Origin: Dehalococcoidia bacterium
GTDB lineage: Bacteria > Chloroflexota > Dehalococcoidia > SZUA-161
Length of the DNA: 64,000 nucleotides
Direction of reading: 5' to 3'
Assembly: GCA_014874385.1 (NCBI GenBank)
Contig: JACWAE010000039.1
Location: 1-64,000 of the forward strand
Shown: positions 19,581 to 29,178 of the stretch, piece after piece
Position numbering within the stretch: position 1 is the stretch's first letter
How the letters are laid out: each line of letters opens with the position of its first letter
Program-made: the position numbers and the translations under genes
Notes under the pieces: model-generated
What the model saw: only the letters and a program-made list of their open reading frames with translations
What the model was told of the DNA's origin: nothing
The model's database searches: none

Positions 19581-20858
19581 CTATTCTATGACTTTCTCCT
19601 TTCTTAGCTGTGCAATATCTTGAGTAGACATGCCTAAAATCTCTTGCAGGATTTCATCAGTGTGTTCTCCAAGTAAAGGGGCATATCTGCTGGGAAGAGC
19701 AGGCGTACGGGAAAGCTTAATCGGTTCACCCAGGTAGAGGTGCCTGCCCGCTGCAGGATGGTCAAGCTCGATTATGAAGCTCCGGTGCTTTAACTGCTTA
19801 TCCTTATTAACCTGGTCTTCTGCACACTCCACAACACCTGCCGGAACTCCCGCTTGCTGCAGGATTTCCATTGCTTCAAACGGGTCGCGCTGGCGGGTCC
19901 ATTCCTCTATCAAGCGGTCGAGCTCCTCCACGTTTTCCAGACGCTGCTCCAGTGTGGCGAATTTCTGATTTGTCGTCCACTCGGGGTTACCGATCGCCCT
20001 GCAAAATCCTTCCCACTCCTCTTCGCTGGATACAGAGATAGCTATCCAGCAATCTTCGGTCGGTTCCTGCGGCACTCGGATGTCAGTGCCTCCCATATGG
20101 GGATACCCCGGCTCGTAGTTGACTAGACCTTTGCACTTATAACAGCCGTGGGGAGCTGCGTAAAGACTGCGGTTGCCCATGGGAGGTTCCAGGCGCTGAT
20201 TCATACTGACATCCAGGTAGACCTCTCCAATCAATCCGGCCGCTACCTCGATCTGAGATAAATCGATGAGTTGCCCTTTACCTGTACGGCGTCTGTAATC
20301 AAGGGCCGCCAGCAAGGCAATGAAACACATCTTTGAGGCTATATTGTCCGGATGAATCAGGTTACCGCCGATGGGGTAAGGGCTGTCCTGATGGTTCCAT
20401 AACCAAGTCAAACCTGTGACATGCTGGGCATGCGGCCCATAGGTCTGGAATCCCTCATATGGCCCTCCGTAGCCCCATCCGTGCGATGACACATATATCA
20501 TATCTGGCTTTACCTTCTTCAGACTATCGTAATCAAGACCCCAGTTAACCATGACTGAAGGACGATAGCTCTCCGCTATAATATCGCTCACCTTAATAAG
20601 CTCCAGGATAATCTCGCGTCCTTCCGGTGTTGTCAGGTTGACCCCGAGGCATCTCCTGTTGCGGAATGCGTCGTTGTGCGCAGGGCTTTTATTGGGGTCA
20701 AAATCTATTCCCAACCTGCGCAGGAACTCCGGGTATTCCGAACATGCTACTTCTATAACATCGGCGCCGAATTCACCGCACATTTTCAAAGTCTCGGGCA
20801 GTGCAGCACCGTTGCTGAAATCAAGCACTCTGATTCCTTCAAGTACTTGCCTGGACAT
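19581..20858 (-). CDS. CaiB/BaiF family CoA-transferase
   Basis: RVLDFSNGAALPETLKMCGEFGADVIEV, GKGQLIDLSQIE, PLLGEHTDEIL. Confidence 0.92.
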   Translation of the reverse strand: MSRQVLEGIRVLDFSNGAALPETLKMCGEFGADVIEVACSEYPEFLRRLGIDFDPNKSPAHNDAFRNRRCLGVNLTTPEGREIILELIKVSDIIAESYRPSVMVNWGLDYDSLKKVKPDMIYVSSHGWGYGGPYEGFQTYGPHAQHVTGLTWLWNHQDSPYPIGGNLIHPDNIASKMCFIALLAALDYRRRTGKGQLIDLSQIEVAAGLIGEVYLDVSMNQRLEPPMGNRSLYAAPHGCYKCKGLVNYEPGYPHMGGTDIRVPQEPTEDCWIAISVSSEEEWEGFCRAIGNPEWTTNQKFATLEQRLENVEELDRLIEEWTRQRDPFEAMEILQQAGVPAGVVECAEDQVNKDKQLKHRSFIIELDHPAAGRHLYLGEPIKLSRTPALPSRYAPLLGEHTDEILQEILGMSTQDIAQLRKEKVIE

Positions 20859-20895
20859 TGCTGCCTCCTTGTGGAGAAGCCTTATTCATCGGATG

Positions 20896-22107
20896 CTAAA
20901 TAATGCCCGCTCTTCTAAAGGCGCTCAACTCTTCGAGGGAGAGGCCCATCTCATCATGATAAATCTCCCGGTTATGCTGCCCGAGGCGCGGAGCCGGAAG
21001 GCGCACCTCGGCGGGAGTCTCGGTCATCTTAAAAGGCATTGCGGCATAGAGGCCTTTACCGACTTCCGGGTGCTCTACTTCCTTGAAGAAACTTCGTGCC
21101 CTCACGTGCGGATTATCAATATACTCGGCAGGGGTACACACCGGACAACAAGGTAGACCGAATTTTCCCTGACCTTGCTCGAAGAATTCCCGCATGGTCA
21201 TGTTCATAGTATGGCGAGTGACCTTTTCGATGTGCTCGCCTATCCTTGGAGCTACGTCAAGGATATTGTTTCCCATCTCTACAAGCTCAGGGGGACTGCC
21301 CAGAAGTTCGTAAAGAGCATCGAACTGCCTTGGCGATGTGGCCAGCCAATGTATATAGCCATCTTTACAGGGGACAATTGCTAAAGAGCCGGTTCTCGGC
21401 ATCATACGGGGCCCGGCAAAGGGGATTCGTCCGGCAGCGGACCTGTAGCTGTATCCAGGTATTGACCACGAGAAAAGGCCGGCAAGGGCAGCTTCCTGCG
21501 CAGATATTTCCACGTATTGGCCTTCGCCGGTGAAGGCACGGGCATATAGAGCGAGCATCACGCCGCACATGGCGTATATAGCTGCACAATCCCTTGCTGG
21601 TGAACCCGGCATGTTTACAGGTGCGCGGTCTGGTGTACCATTGACAATCATCGCTCCACTCATAGCGAAATCAACAATATCCGACCCTTTATAGTGACTG
21701 TACGGCCCGGTTTGGCCGAAATCGGTTATGGAGGCCATGATAACCCGAGGGTTGATCTTGCGCAGCGCTTCATAATCGAGGCCTAACTGCTTCATGTATC
21801 CCGGCTCAAATGTTTCCACCACCACATCAGTAATCTTTATGAGTCGTTTAAAGATTTCCCTTCCCTCTTTCGAATTGAGGTTCAGTGTTATGCTGCGTTT
21901 GTTTACATTGCGATATAGCCAATACAGGCTTCTTTCATGTCCCGGCAAGTCGCCTGCAAAGGGAGGAATGCTGCGCATAGGATCGCCGCCAGGAGGTTCC
22001 ACTTTTATTACATCAGCTCCCAGATCAGCTAATATCCTTGTGCCATAGGCCCCTTTCCCATCAGATAAATCCAGCACCCTGATGCCTGGCAACGCAAGTG
22101 GTGGCAT
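20896..22107 (-). CDS. CaiB/BaiF family CoA-transferase
   Basis: RVLDLSDGKGAYGTRILADLGADVIKVEPPGGDP, GEGQYVEISAQE, RLGQHNREIY. Confidence 0.92.
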   Translation of the reverse strand: MPPLALPGIRVLDLSDGKGAYGTRILADLGADVIKVEPPGGDPMRSIPPFAGDLPGHERSLYWLYRNVNKRSITLNLNSKEGREIFKRLIKITDVVVETFEPGYMKQLGLDYEALRKINPRVIMASITDFGQTGPYSHYKGSDIVDFAMSGAMIVNGTPDRAPVNMPGSPARDCAAIYAMCGVMLALYARAFTGEGQYVEISAQEAALAGLFSWSIPGYSYRSAAGRIPFAGPRMMPRTGSLAIVPCKDGYIHWLATSPRQFDALYELLGSPPELVEMGNNILDVAPRIGEHIEKVTRHTMNMTMREFFEQGQGKFGLPCCPVCTPAEYIDNPHVRARSFFKEVEHPEVGKGLYAAMPFKMTETPAEVRLPAPRLGQHNREIYHDEMGLSLEELSAFRRAGII

Positions 22108-22690
22108 TATTTACCTCCAGTGGAAGGAACTGCTTATCCGACAGCTCTTTGATAATAGACAACGCTAAAATTCATGTGGGAATCTTGCAAATCATGGCAA
22201 AGGAATACAGCCATAAGGCTGGAGACAGTATTATTATGGCAGGAAACTCGCGACCGACTAACTTATAACATCGGCCTTACAAGATGTCAATAGTCGAGTC
22301 AGCAACGCCGAAAAGGCCAGGGACAATCTCAGAATATGGGTCAGTGCAATGATTTCGAGGCCGAGACGGATAAGTGACGGTCTATCTGAAAGCTCAACCC
22401 GATTAAGTAGGTTTACGGTGCCATATTTAGTGTGACTTCTCGACCGAGAATGGGAAGTCGGTTTCTCGAATTGCCGTGTCCATCTAGCTTGGCTCTCGAC
22501 GTCCTTACTTGTTTGTATAATTTCTGGTCAACAAAATTGGAGGCGGGGCTTGATACTGGAGAATACAGACACCGTGAAACTGTGCCATGGCAGCAGCCAG
22601 GAAAGTATCTTGACATGCTGCAGCAGGCGAAATATGATGGCTACGTCATTGGAATCTGACGCCGATTCGTCTTGAGAGGTGGGCGAGTTC

Positions 22691-23461
22691 ATGACTAAAA
22701 CGATTGTGATGATCCACGGGATGTGGGGCGGTGGTTGGTACTGGGAGAACTACAAGAGGTTCTTTCAAGGCAAGGGTTATCAATGCATTACTCCCACGTT
22801 GCGTTTTCACGATATGGCTCCTGACGAACTGCCTAATCCTCAACTAGGGACCACCAGCCTGCTAGACTACGTTGAAGACCTTGAAAAGGAAATCCACCAA
22901 CTCGACGTACTACCTATTCTGATGGGGCACTCTATGGGTGGGCTTCTTGCACAAATGCTTGGGAGTCGAGGATTAGCCAAAGCCCTTGTACTGCTAACTC
23001 CTGCATCACCAAGGGGCATTATCGCTTTGACGCCATCGGTGATAAGAAGCTTTTGGAGCGGACTTACAAAATGGGGCTTTTGGAGAAAGCCAATGCGCCA
23101 GAACTTCAATGAGGCTGTCTATTCGATGCTACAGCTACTGCCCGCGGAAGAGCAGAAGAAGATTTTCGACCGATTTGTCTACGAGTCCGGCCAAGCGGCC
23201 TTTGAAATCGGCTTCTGGTTCCTCGATAGGAAAGGCGCTGCGCGAGTAGATGAAGCCAACGTTACTTGTCCTATACTCGTTGTCGCCGGACGCCAAGATC
23301 GGATCACTCCGGCTTCGGTCGTGCGGAAAGTTGCTGCCAAATACAGAGCTGTCTCAACCTATAAGGAATTCCCAAATCACGCGCACTGGGTTATTGGGGA
23401 ACCCCACTGGCAAGAAGTAGCAGAGCATGTTTCTCATTGGCTAGAGCGAGTCCAAGCCTAA
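22691..23461 (+). CDS. Alpha/beta hydrolase
   Basis: VMIHGMWGGGWYW, GHSMGGLLAQ nucleophile elbow, NHAHW. Confidence 0.88.
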   Translation: MTKTIVMIHGMWGGGWYWENYKRFFQGKGYQCITPTLRFHDMAPDELPNPQLGTTSLLDYVEDLEKEIHQLDVLPILMGHSMGGLLAQMLGSRGLAKALVLLTPASPRGIIALTPSVIRSFWSGLTKWGFWRKPMRQNFNEAVYSMLQLLPAEEQKKIFDRFVYESGQAAFEIGFWFLDRKGAARVDEANVTCPILVVAGRQDRITPASVVRKVAAKYRAVSTYKEFPNHAHWVIGEPHWQEVAEHVSHWLERVQA

Positions 23462-23970
23462 GTGGCTGAGAACCCCGCTTCGCACGGTGCCGTCATACTT
23501 TGCGCGTCATCACTTTTCAGGAAGCAGACTCCCACACTGAGACATTAGATAACAATACTCGGTTTTGTGCACTCATCCTAACATAGTTATAGCCCAACCT
23601 CCCCACTCACCCCATGCCCACCACCGCTTCCAAGCTCCAAAATTCAAAGCAAAGCACCTAAATTTTGCAACCCATATAAACCCGCACACGCCTGTATTGT
23701 AAATACAAATACGTTGTATTGTAGTGCTTTGGGGAAGGGTTGTAGTTAAGTACTTGGGTGTAAAGGGTTTGGGGTTTGGCTTGTTCCAAGAGCCTTATAG
23801 CAGCATGGACCACTACAGGGCGGTGGCAGTATATGATATACTTATGGTGACAAATTCAGAAAGATGAGGGAGGCAAACGATGGAATTGATAGATCAATAT
23901 TTATCTGCAGTTTAGCTGGTATGTCAAATAACTAAGAGAGGAATGGATAGTAAACGCATATGGAGGGGGT

Positions 23971-24189
23971 ATGCATATTAGCGAAATACTTGGAAAGGGA
24001 GTATTGGACAGGAATGCCAACATCGTAGGGAAGGTGATTGATATTGATATCAACCTTTCGCCCTGGACGATCAACCACTTCATAGTAAAGATGGGTATTA
24101 CTAAAAAGTTACCTATTGGTGTAGAAAAAGTGGACAAAATCGGCGACAAAGTTATATTGAAGGTTACTAAGGAAGAACTAGGGATATGA
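23971..24189 (+). CDS. PRC-barrel-like small protein (72 aa)
   Basis: GVLDRNANIVGKVIDIDINLSPWTINHFIVKMG pattern of PRC-barrel proteins. Confidence 0.6.
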   Translation: MHISEILGKGVLDRNANIVGKVIDIDINLSPWTINHFIVKMGITKKLPIGVEKVDKIGDKVILKVTKEELGI

Positions 24190-24277
24190 CCAAACTCATT
24201 TGAGTCCAGCTTTAACGTTAATACAATGGCCAGATATCAATGGTGTGGTCAGTAGTAGTTATACTATCCATAAAGGA

Positions 24278-24308
24278 AAAAGTCCCTAATAATCATATTA
24301 AGGACTTT
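24278..24308. terminator. Stem-loop AAAGTCC..TAAT/ATTA..GGACTTT followed by pyrimidine tract
   Basis: Inverted repeat about 90 nt after the PRC-barrel CDS. Confidence 0.5.
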
Positions 24309-24462
24309 CTTTCTCATTAGTCCAAACTCTCACATTTTGAGAGATCAGGCTGAACTAAACGTGATCACAGACCGCTAAATAACGGGACCTCCTCACTTCT
24401 GGCGACATTCTACTACGAAATGTATAATGTCACAAGAAGTCATAGGTAAGAAGGAAAAGCTA

Positions 24463-24595
24463 GTGGCTAAGACTCTTAGTGGCAAGAAGATTGTCTCCGT
24501 TCCGCCTCATGCAAGAAAAGAAACCAGGTGGTAAATATAAGACCGTAAAAGTCCCCGGTCATCGCAGGTCCACACCACAGCGTAGCAGAAGCTAG
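24463..24595 (+). pseudogene. Possible frameshifted small basic protein
   Basis: GTG frame reads MAKTLSGKKIVSVPPHARKETRW*; overlapping ATG 24509 frame reads MQEKKPGGKYKTVKVPGHRRSTPQRSRS*. Confidence 0.25.
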
Positions 24596-24910
24596 GTTCA
24601 AAGACTATTCCGAATTACAAAGGCCCCCTATCGCAAGTCCTAATAGTCATAATCTGAGGTTTTTTGGGGGGCAAGGCTGAGGTGAATGTCATGCAAGCCA
24701 GCATGAAGTACTACACGGCAATGGTGGGGGGCCTCGATAGCATTACGAACTCCTGTACATGCAGAGCGTAATCGGGCATTTGAACGTGAATTTGTTATAG
24801 CTTGAAAAAAGTGAGATAGCTGATAACGAGAAGGCCCACTTTGAAACTATTATTTTAGCTTCACTGGCTGGTAGTCAAATTACTTATTAATATTTCCTAA
24901 ATGGAAAGTT

Positions 24911-25912
24911 TTAACTTAATCTTCGAGTAAGCTCATCTACGGTGAGGAATTTCCTAGTAGTCTCTACTTGGTGAACCAATTCAACCATCAAAGAATTAAC
25001 CGGGGTTGGAATACCCTTTTTCTTTCCTAAGTTCACGATTTCACCATTCATATAATCAACTTCCGTGCTTTTTCCTCTCTTTATGCTCTGGAGGATAGAA
25101 CCAAGAACAGGTAGCTCACCTGAAGACTCGATGATATTCTTCATCATAGATGAAGCCTCTGGCAGTGGCATTTTAGCCATTGTTTCAATCAAGGAAAGCG
25201 GAAAGCCAGGTACCGGCACTGTTTTGATTCCAGCTAGTTTGACGACTTCTAAACCTTCTTTCACCAGGTTGATGTTTAATTCTCTAATTTGGGGGTAATG
25301 ATTACCTTCTTGATATGATAAGCCTGTCACTGCTGGGACAGCAGTAATTAGATTCCAGAGAAGCTTGGTCCAGTGCGCTCCACGAATGTCCTCACTTATA
25401 TCCGTGGGTAATGCTTTATTGAACAACCCTGAAAGACTTTGTAATCGGTTTCCCTTGGCGCCAAAGGGTTCTCCTATCAGAAGGACTGTTTTGCTTAATA
25501 GGCTAGAGTATAACGCTTTACCCGGTTCAAGGAATTCACCATTAAATGTAACAACGCTGCTGATGATATTTTCTTTTCCCAAAACCCCGGCTACAAGGTC
25601 ATCGCTCTGAACTCCGTTTTGCATAGTGACTACTGGAACGCCAGACAGATATGACTGCACTTTCCTGACTGAAGATTCGACGTCCTGGGTCTTTACAGCT
25701 AGCAAGGCTAAATCCGGTTTGAAATGAAGATTTTCTGCAGCTTTAACCTGGATTACCGTTTTACCAGATTCTCCCTCAAGGATTAACCCGTGCTGGTTTA
25801 TGGCATCAACATGAGGTTTCCGACCTATTAGAGTGACATCTTCTCCAGCTTTAGATAAAAGACCACCAATTACACTTCCAATAGCTCCCGCACCGATAAC
25901 AGCTATCTTCAT
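24911..25912 (-). CDS. Ketopantoate reductase family (2-dehydropantoate 2-reductase)
   Basis: MKIAVIGAGAIGSVIGGLLSKAGEDVTLIGR; AVKTQDVES; ITAVPAVTGLSYQEG. Confidence 0.9.
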   Translation of the reverse strand: MKIAVIGAGAIGSVIGGLLSKAGEDVTLIGRKPHVDAINQHGLILEGESGKTVIQVKAAENLHFKPDLALLAVKTQDVESSVRKVQSYLSGVPVVTMQNGVQSDDLVAGVLGKENIISSVVTFNGEFLEPGKALYSSLLSKTVLLIGEPFGAKGNRLQSLSGLFNKALPTDISEDIRGAHWTKLLWNLITAVPAVTGLSYQEGNHYPQIRELNINLVKEGLEVVKLAGIKTVPVPGFPLSLIETMAKMPLPEASSMMKNIIESSGELPVLGSILQSIKRGKSTEVDYMNGEIVNLGKKKGIPTPVNSLMVELVHQVETTRKFLTVDELTRRLS

Positions 25913-26166
25913 AATGGTGACTCCCTTTCTAATTATATTTACTGTATTATATCGCAGACGAATCTTGAAGGAAAGCGGGCTGCGGGAGTTAACCGTGATG
26001 ACGACTAGGGCTTAGTGGCCGATGGCTGGTTTTGTGGTATGATGCTCAAAGATTGTTTACGAGTAGTTGTAGCAAATCAACATCGGCATGACTACGTGGA
26101 TGTAGAACCGATATTCAATTTATCTTTTCCTACACAAGTTCGAATATTCCTATTCGCTGCAGTGTC

Positions 26167-27000
26167 CTACCAACCAGCCCCCTTGCTTTCCCTGTTCTTA
26201 GTTACCTCTGGCGGCTGCCTTCTCGTATTTATCAACCGTTTTAGCAGGGTTGCTGTCGCTTCAGGATACTCCAATGGGAAAAGATGTGACCCACCAGCAA
26301 AGCATTCAAAATACAGCCGGTGTTTCAAGGCGAATCCTTCGACAAACCGCCGGAATTCACTCCGCTCGCCCACAACCAGACTCCCAGGGATGCTCACTCC
26401 CGGCTTGAACCTGTGCATGTCATGAGGTGTCGTTTTGAATATGTCCACTTCTACTTTCGGGTCGAAAGTCAGTCTTACTCCAGAAGGGGTCTCAACCATT
26501 CCATTATCAATGTAATCTGAAAAACAGTCCGGGTCAAAACGGCTAAAAAGGGCCTTGCCCCGCAAATGTGCTCTTGCCTCCTCACGGCTGGGCCATTCTT
26601 TACGCCGCCCTTTCGTCACGGCTGCCGGCCCCATGCGCCCGGCAAGCCGGAGCTTTTTGACAGCGGCCAAGAAGAGAGCGAAAGAACCATACACCAGTGG
26701 GGGATCAAGCATAATAATCTGCTGGAACAGGTCTGGCCTTTCGTACGCGGCCCTGAAGTTGAGAATCGCCCCCAGGGAATGCCCGAGCCCGATCACTGGC
26801 TCGTCGGAATTGTCCTCAATGTGTTGAATAAGCTCGCCGGTTAGGCTAACCCAGTTGTCGTCCACTGGATACCTAGCGCTGTGTCCGAGCCTGTCAATCG
26901 AGATTACCGAATATTCCGGTCCCAGCAACCGGAAGAGCTTGTTATAGGTACCGGAAGGAAAGCCGTTGGCATGTGCAAAATGTATTATTGTCTTCTGCAT
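26167..27000 (-). CDS. Alpha/beta hydrolase
   Basis: HFAHANGFPSGTYNKLF, GLGHSLGAILNF. Confidence 0.87.
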   Translation of the reverse strand: MQKTIIHFAHANGFPSGTYNKLFRLLGPEYSVISIDRLGHSARYPVDDNWVSLTGELIQHIEDNSDEPVIGLGHSLGAILNFRAAYERPDLFQQIIMLDPPLVYGSFALFLAAVKKLRLAGRMGPAAVTKGRRKEWPSREEARAHLRGKALFSRFDPDCFSDYIDNGMVETPSGVRLTFDPKVEVDIFKTTPHDMHRFKPGVSIPGSLVVGERSEFRRFVEGFALKHRLYFECFAGGSHLFPLEYPEATATLLKRLINTRRQPPEVTKNRESKGAGW

Positions 27001-27120
27001 GACCTTCCCTGTGCAGTAACTGTCATATCAGAGTCTTTGCTGCCGCCGTCCTCTCCTGAAAACAGCCGGCATCCAGGTCTCTGCCGCTCCGGCTTTGCAG
27101 GCAATTTCTCATTCGTCCCA

Positions 27121-27357
27121 TTATACCACCTCCGCCCGCCTCGTCGCCTTTTTTATTCGCCTCACCGTCTCATATGATACCCCATACTCCTTTGCAAGCT
27201 GACGAAGACTCCCAACTTTATTCCGTTCCACAAGCTCCGCTAAAAGTGAGGGCGGCAACTTGCCGCGAGGCTTTACTGCGGTTACAATGCATACCGGATA
27301 AAGACCCATCGCCAATAATGAAGGTGTGAAGTCGAATCCCATCGGGGTCGGATGCAA
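27121..27357 (-). CDS. Small HTH-domain protein or resolvase-like HTH fragment
   Basis: KVGSLRQLAKEYGVSYETVRRIKKATRR helix-turn-helix; the ORF 5' end is built from the tRNA-derived repeat, so the true start is uncertain. Confidence 0.5.
   Translation of the reverse strand: MHPTPMGFDFTPSLLAMGLYPVCIVTAVKPRGKLPPSLLAELVERNKVGSLRQLAKEYGVSYETVRRIKKATRRAEVV
27332..27350. repeat. Candidate att site copy 2
   Basis: Exact 19-bp copy of the tRNA-Asp 3' end (tcgaatcccatcggggtcg). Confidence 0.85.
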
Positions 27358-27480
27358 TATCTCTGGCGTGACATTCTAAGTTAAGTCTGAAGAATGGCTC
27401 CAGTTCAGGTCGTGGCGGTTAAGCCACGACCTTCCTATTCTCGACCACTGCTTTTCAAGGAGAACAATGTCTATCAACTA
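27351..27480 (-). pseudogene. Second serine recombinase C-terminal remnant
   Basis: Minus-strand reading VA*PPRPELEPFFRLNLE aligns with VAVRPQPELQPFFALNYE of the 11477..12004 remnant; stops and frameshift present. Confidence 0.65.
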
Positions 27481-27741
27481 TTCCTTATTATGTCAAATTT
27501 CTGGCAGAGGCTTGACAAACTACAAAAAATCGTGTAGGAAAGTAACAGCCGAATAGCATTGCGTTATCATTTGCTAGCGTCGCCTTACATTGCAAGACAT
27601 TGTTGAATATAGTTATTGTATCGTGGGAGCTATCTCACTTTTAAGGTAATTTGATTAGTTAATCCAGTGAAAGGAGGTGACGGAACAGCTAAAACAAACA
27701 AGGTCGGGCCCACAGTGAATTCAACAGGAGGTGAATATATC

Positions 27742-29031
27742 GTGAAGATTATATCAAAAGTAGTCGTCATCCTCTTGCTCGCAAGTCTGATAATAGGCGT
27801 GGGCGGCTGCGGTGGCAAGGCAGCAAACGAGATTAAGATAGGTGTGATTGGCCCGATGCAGTTCGAGATGGGCAAACAACACTGGGAGGGGGCGACCCTG
27901 GCGGCGGATGAGATCAATGCGGCAGGCGGAGTAAAGGTGGGGAATGAGTCCTACCAGATAAAATTGGTACAGGTCGACTCCAATGAGCTCGTGAGCCCTG
28001 CCGATGCTGCGAGTGCAGCGGAGAGAGCAATCACCGATGATAAAGTAGACTTCCTGGTAGGGACGATCAGAAGCGAGGCCGCATTAGCAGTGCAAGAAGT
28101 TGCCATGGATCATCAGAAGATATTCATGAGCTGCGGTTCCAGTGAGACGAAGCTAAGCGATAATGTAGCTGCTAACTACGACCGCTATAAGTACTGGTTC
28201 AGGGTCACCCCGGTCAACAATAACTACCTGGCGCAGTTGAACTTCCTGCTAGTAGGGATGGTGGCACAGAAAATAGGTGCACAACTCAAGATGGCACCCA
28301 AATTGGCTATAATGGCGGAGAAAGCATCCTGGACAGAAGCCATAATTGCTGCTGCCCAACAGTACCTTCCCCCACAGGGAATACAAATCGTGGGCGTCTG
28401 GCAGCCCTCGGCTGAAGCCACGGATGTAACGGCAGAGCTGCAGGCCATTAAAGACTCGGGTGCTAATATGATTATGACCGCGCTCTCTGGGACAGTGGGC
28501 ATACCTTACGCCAGAGAGTGGGAGGAACTGCAGATACCGGCAGCCTCGGTCGGTATCAACGTGATGGCCCAATCCGACGATTTCTTTACGAATACAGGCG
28601 GCTACGGTAACTACGAGACGACATTAAACACTTATGCTCGGGGTGTAGAGTACACTAATAAGACTGCCCCATTTATGAACGCGTTCATTGCAAAAATGGG
28701 GGAGACCCCGACCTATAATGCCGGAACCTACGACGCGCTCTATATCCTTAAGGGGGCTATAGAGAGAGCAGGCAGCCTCAACGAAGATGAGATAGTCAGT
28801 GAACTAGAAAAAACCGATTACGTCGGCACAGCAGGACGTGTTGTATTCGATGCTAACCATGACGTAAAATGGGGGCCTGGCTACGTGACCGCCGTAGGTG
28901 TCCAATGGCAGAATGGAGAACTCAAGGGTATCTGGCCGCCAGCAGACGGATCCTGGTACGGAGTCAAGTACGCAGGCATTGTGGATTACCAGCTACCTCC
29001 CTGGGTGGTCTCATACTGGACACAACAGTAG
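27742..29031 (+). CDS. ABC transporter substrate-binding lipoprotein, branched-chain amino acid type (LivJ/K)
   Basis: GTG start after aggaggtga; lipobox IIGVGGC; KIGVIGPMQFEMGKQHWEGATLAADEINAAGGV. Confidence 0.9.
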   Translation: MKIISKVVVILLLASLIIGVGGCGGKAANEIKIGVIGPMQFEMGKQHWEGATLAADEINAAGGVKVGNESYQIKLVQVDSNELVSPADAASAAERAITDDKVDFLVGTIRSEAALAVQEVAMDHQKIFMSCGSSETKLSDNVAANYDRYKYWFRVTPVNNNYLAQLNFLLVGMVAQKIGAQLKMAPKLAIMAEKASWTEAIIAAAQQYLPPQGIQIVGVWQPSAEATDVTAELQAIKDSGANMIMTALSGTVGIPYAREWEELQIPAASVGINVMAQSDDFFTNTGGYGNYETTLNTYARGVEYTNKTAPFMNAFIAKMGETPTYNAGTYDALYILKGAIERAGSLNEDEIVSELEKTDYVGTAGRVVFDANHDVKWGPGYVTAVGVQWQNGELKGIWPPADGSWYGVKYAGIVDYQLPPWVVSYWTQQ

Positions 29032-29108
29032 AAATCAGAGCCAAGGGTTATTCTGCTGGTTAGTAAATTAATTAAGGAAGTAGCCAAGGTTAGTCCTAGG
29101 TAAAGGGT

Positions 29109-29143
29109 ATCCCCTCGGTGAGGCAGAAACTCACCGAGGGGAT
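29109..29143. promoter_or_regulatory. Intercistronic stem-loop ATCCCCTCGGTGAG/CTCACCGAGGGGAT
   Basis: 14-nt perfect stem, 7-nt loop, no U-tract; between the binding-protein and permease genes. Confidence 0.7.
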
Positions 29144-29178
29144 ATGTAAAGTTGCTGGACTTCCGAGCTGGATAGTAT

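Noticed and set aside
22413-22659. Short ORFs in the gap between CaiB and the hydrolase
   Set aside because: No domain recognised on either strand; treated as non-coding or decayed sequence.
23880-23915. Tiny ORF MELIDQYLSAV* with good RBS upstream of the PRC-barrel gene
   Set aside because: Could be a leader peptide, but 11 aa is too short to support without conservation data.
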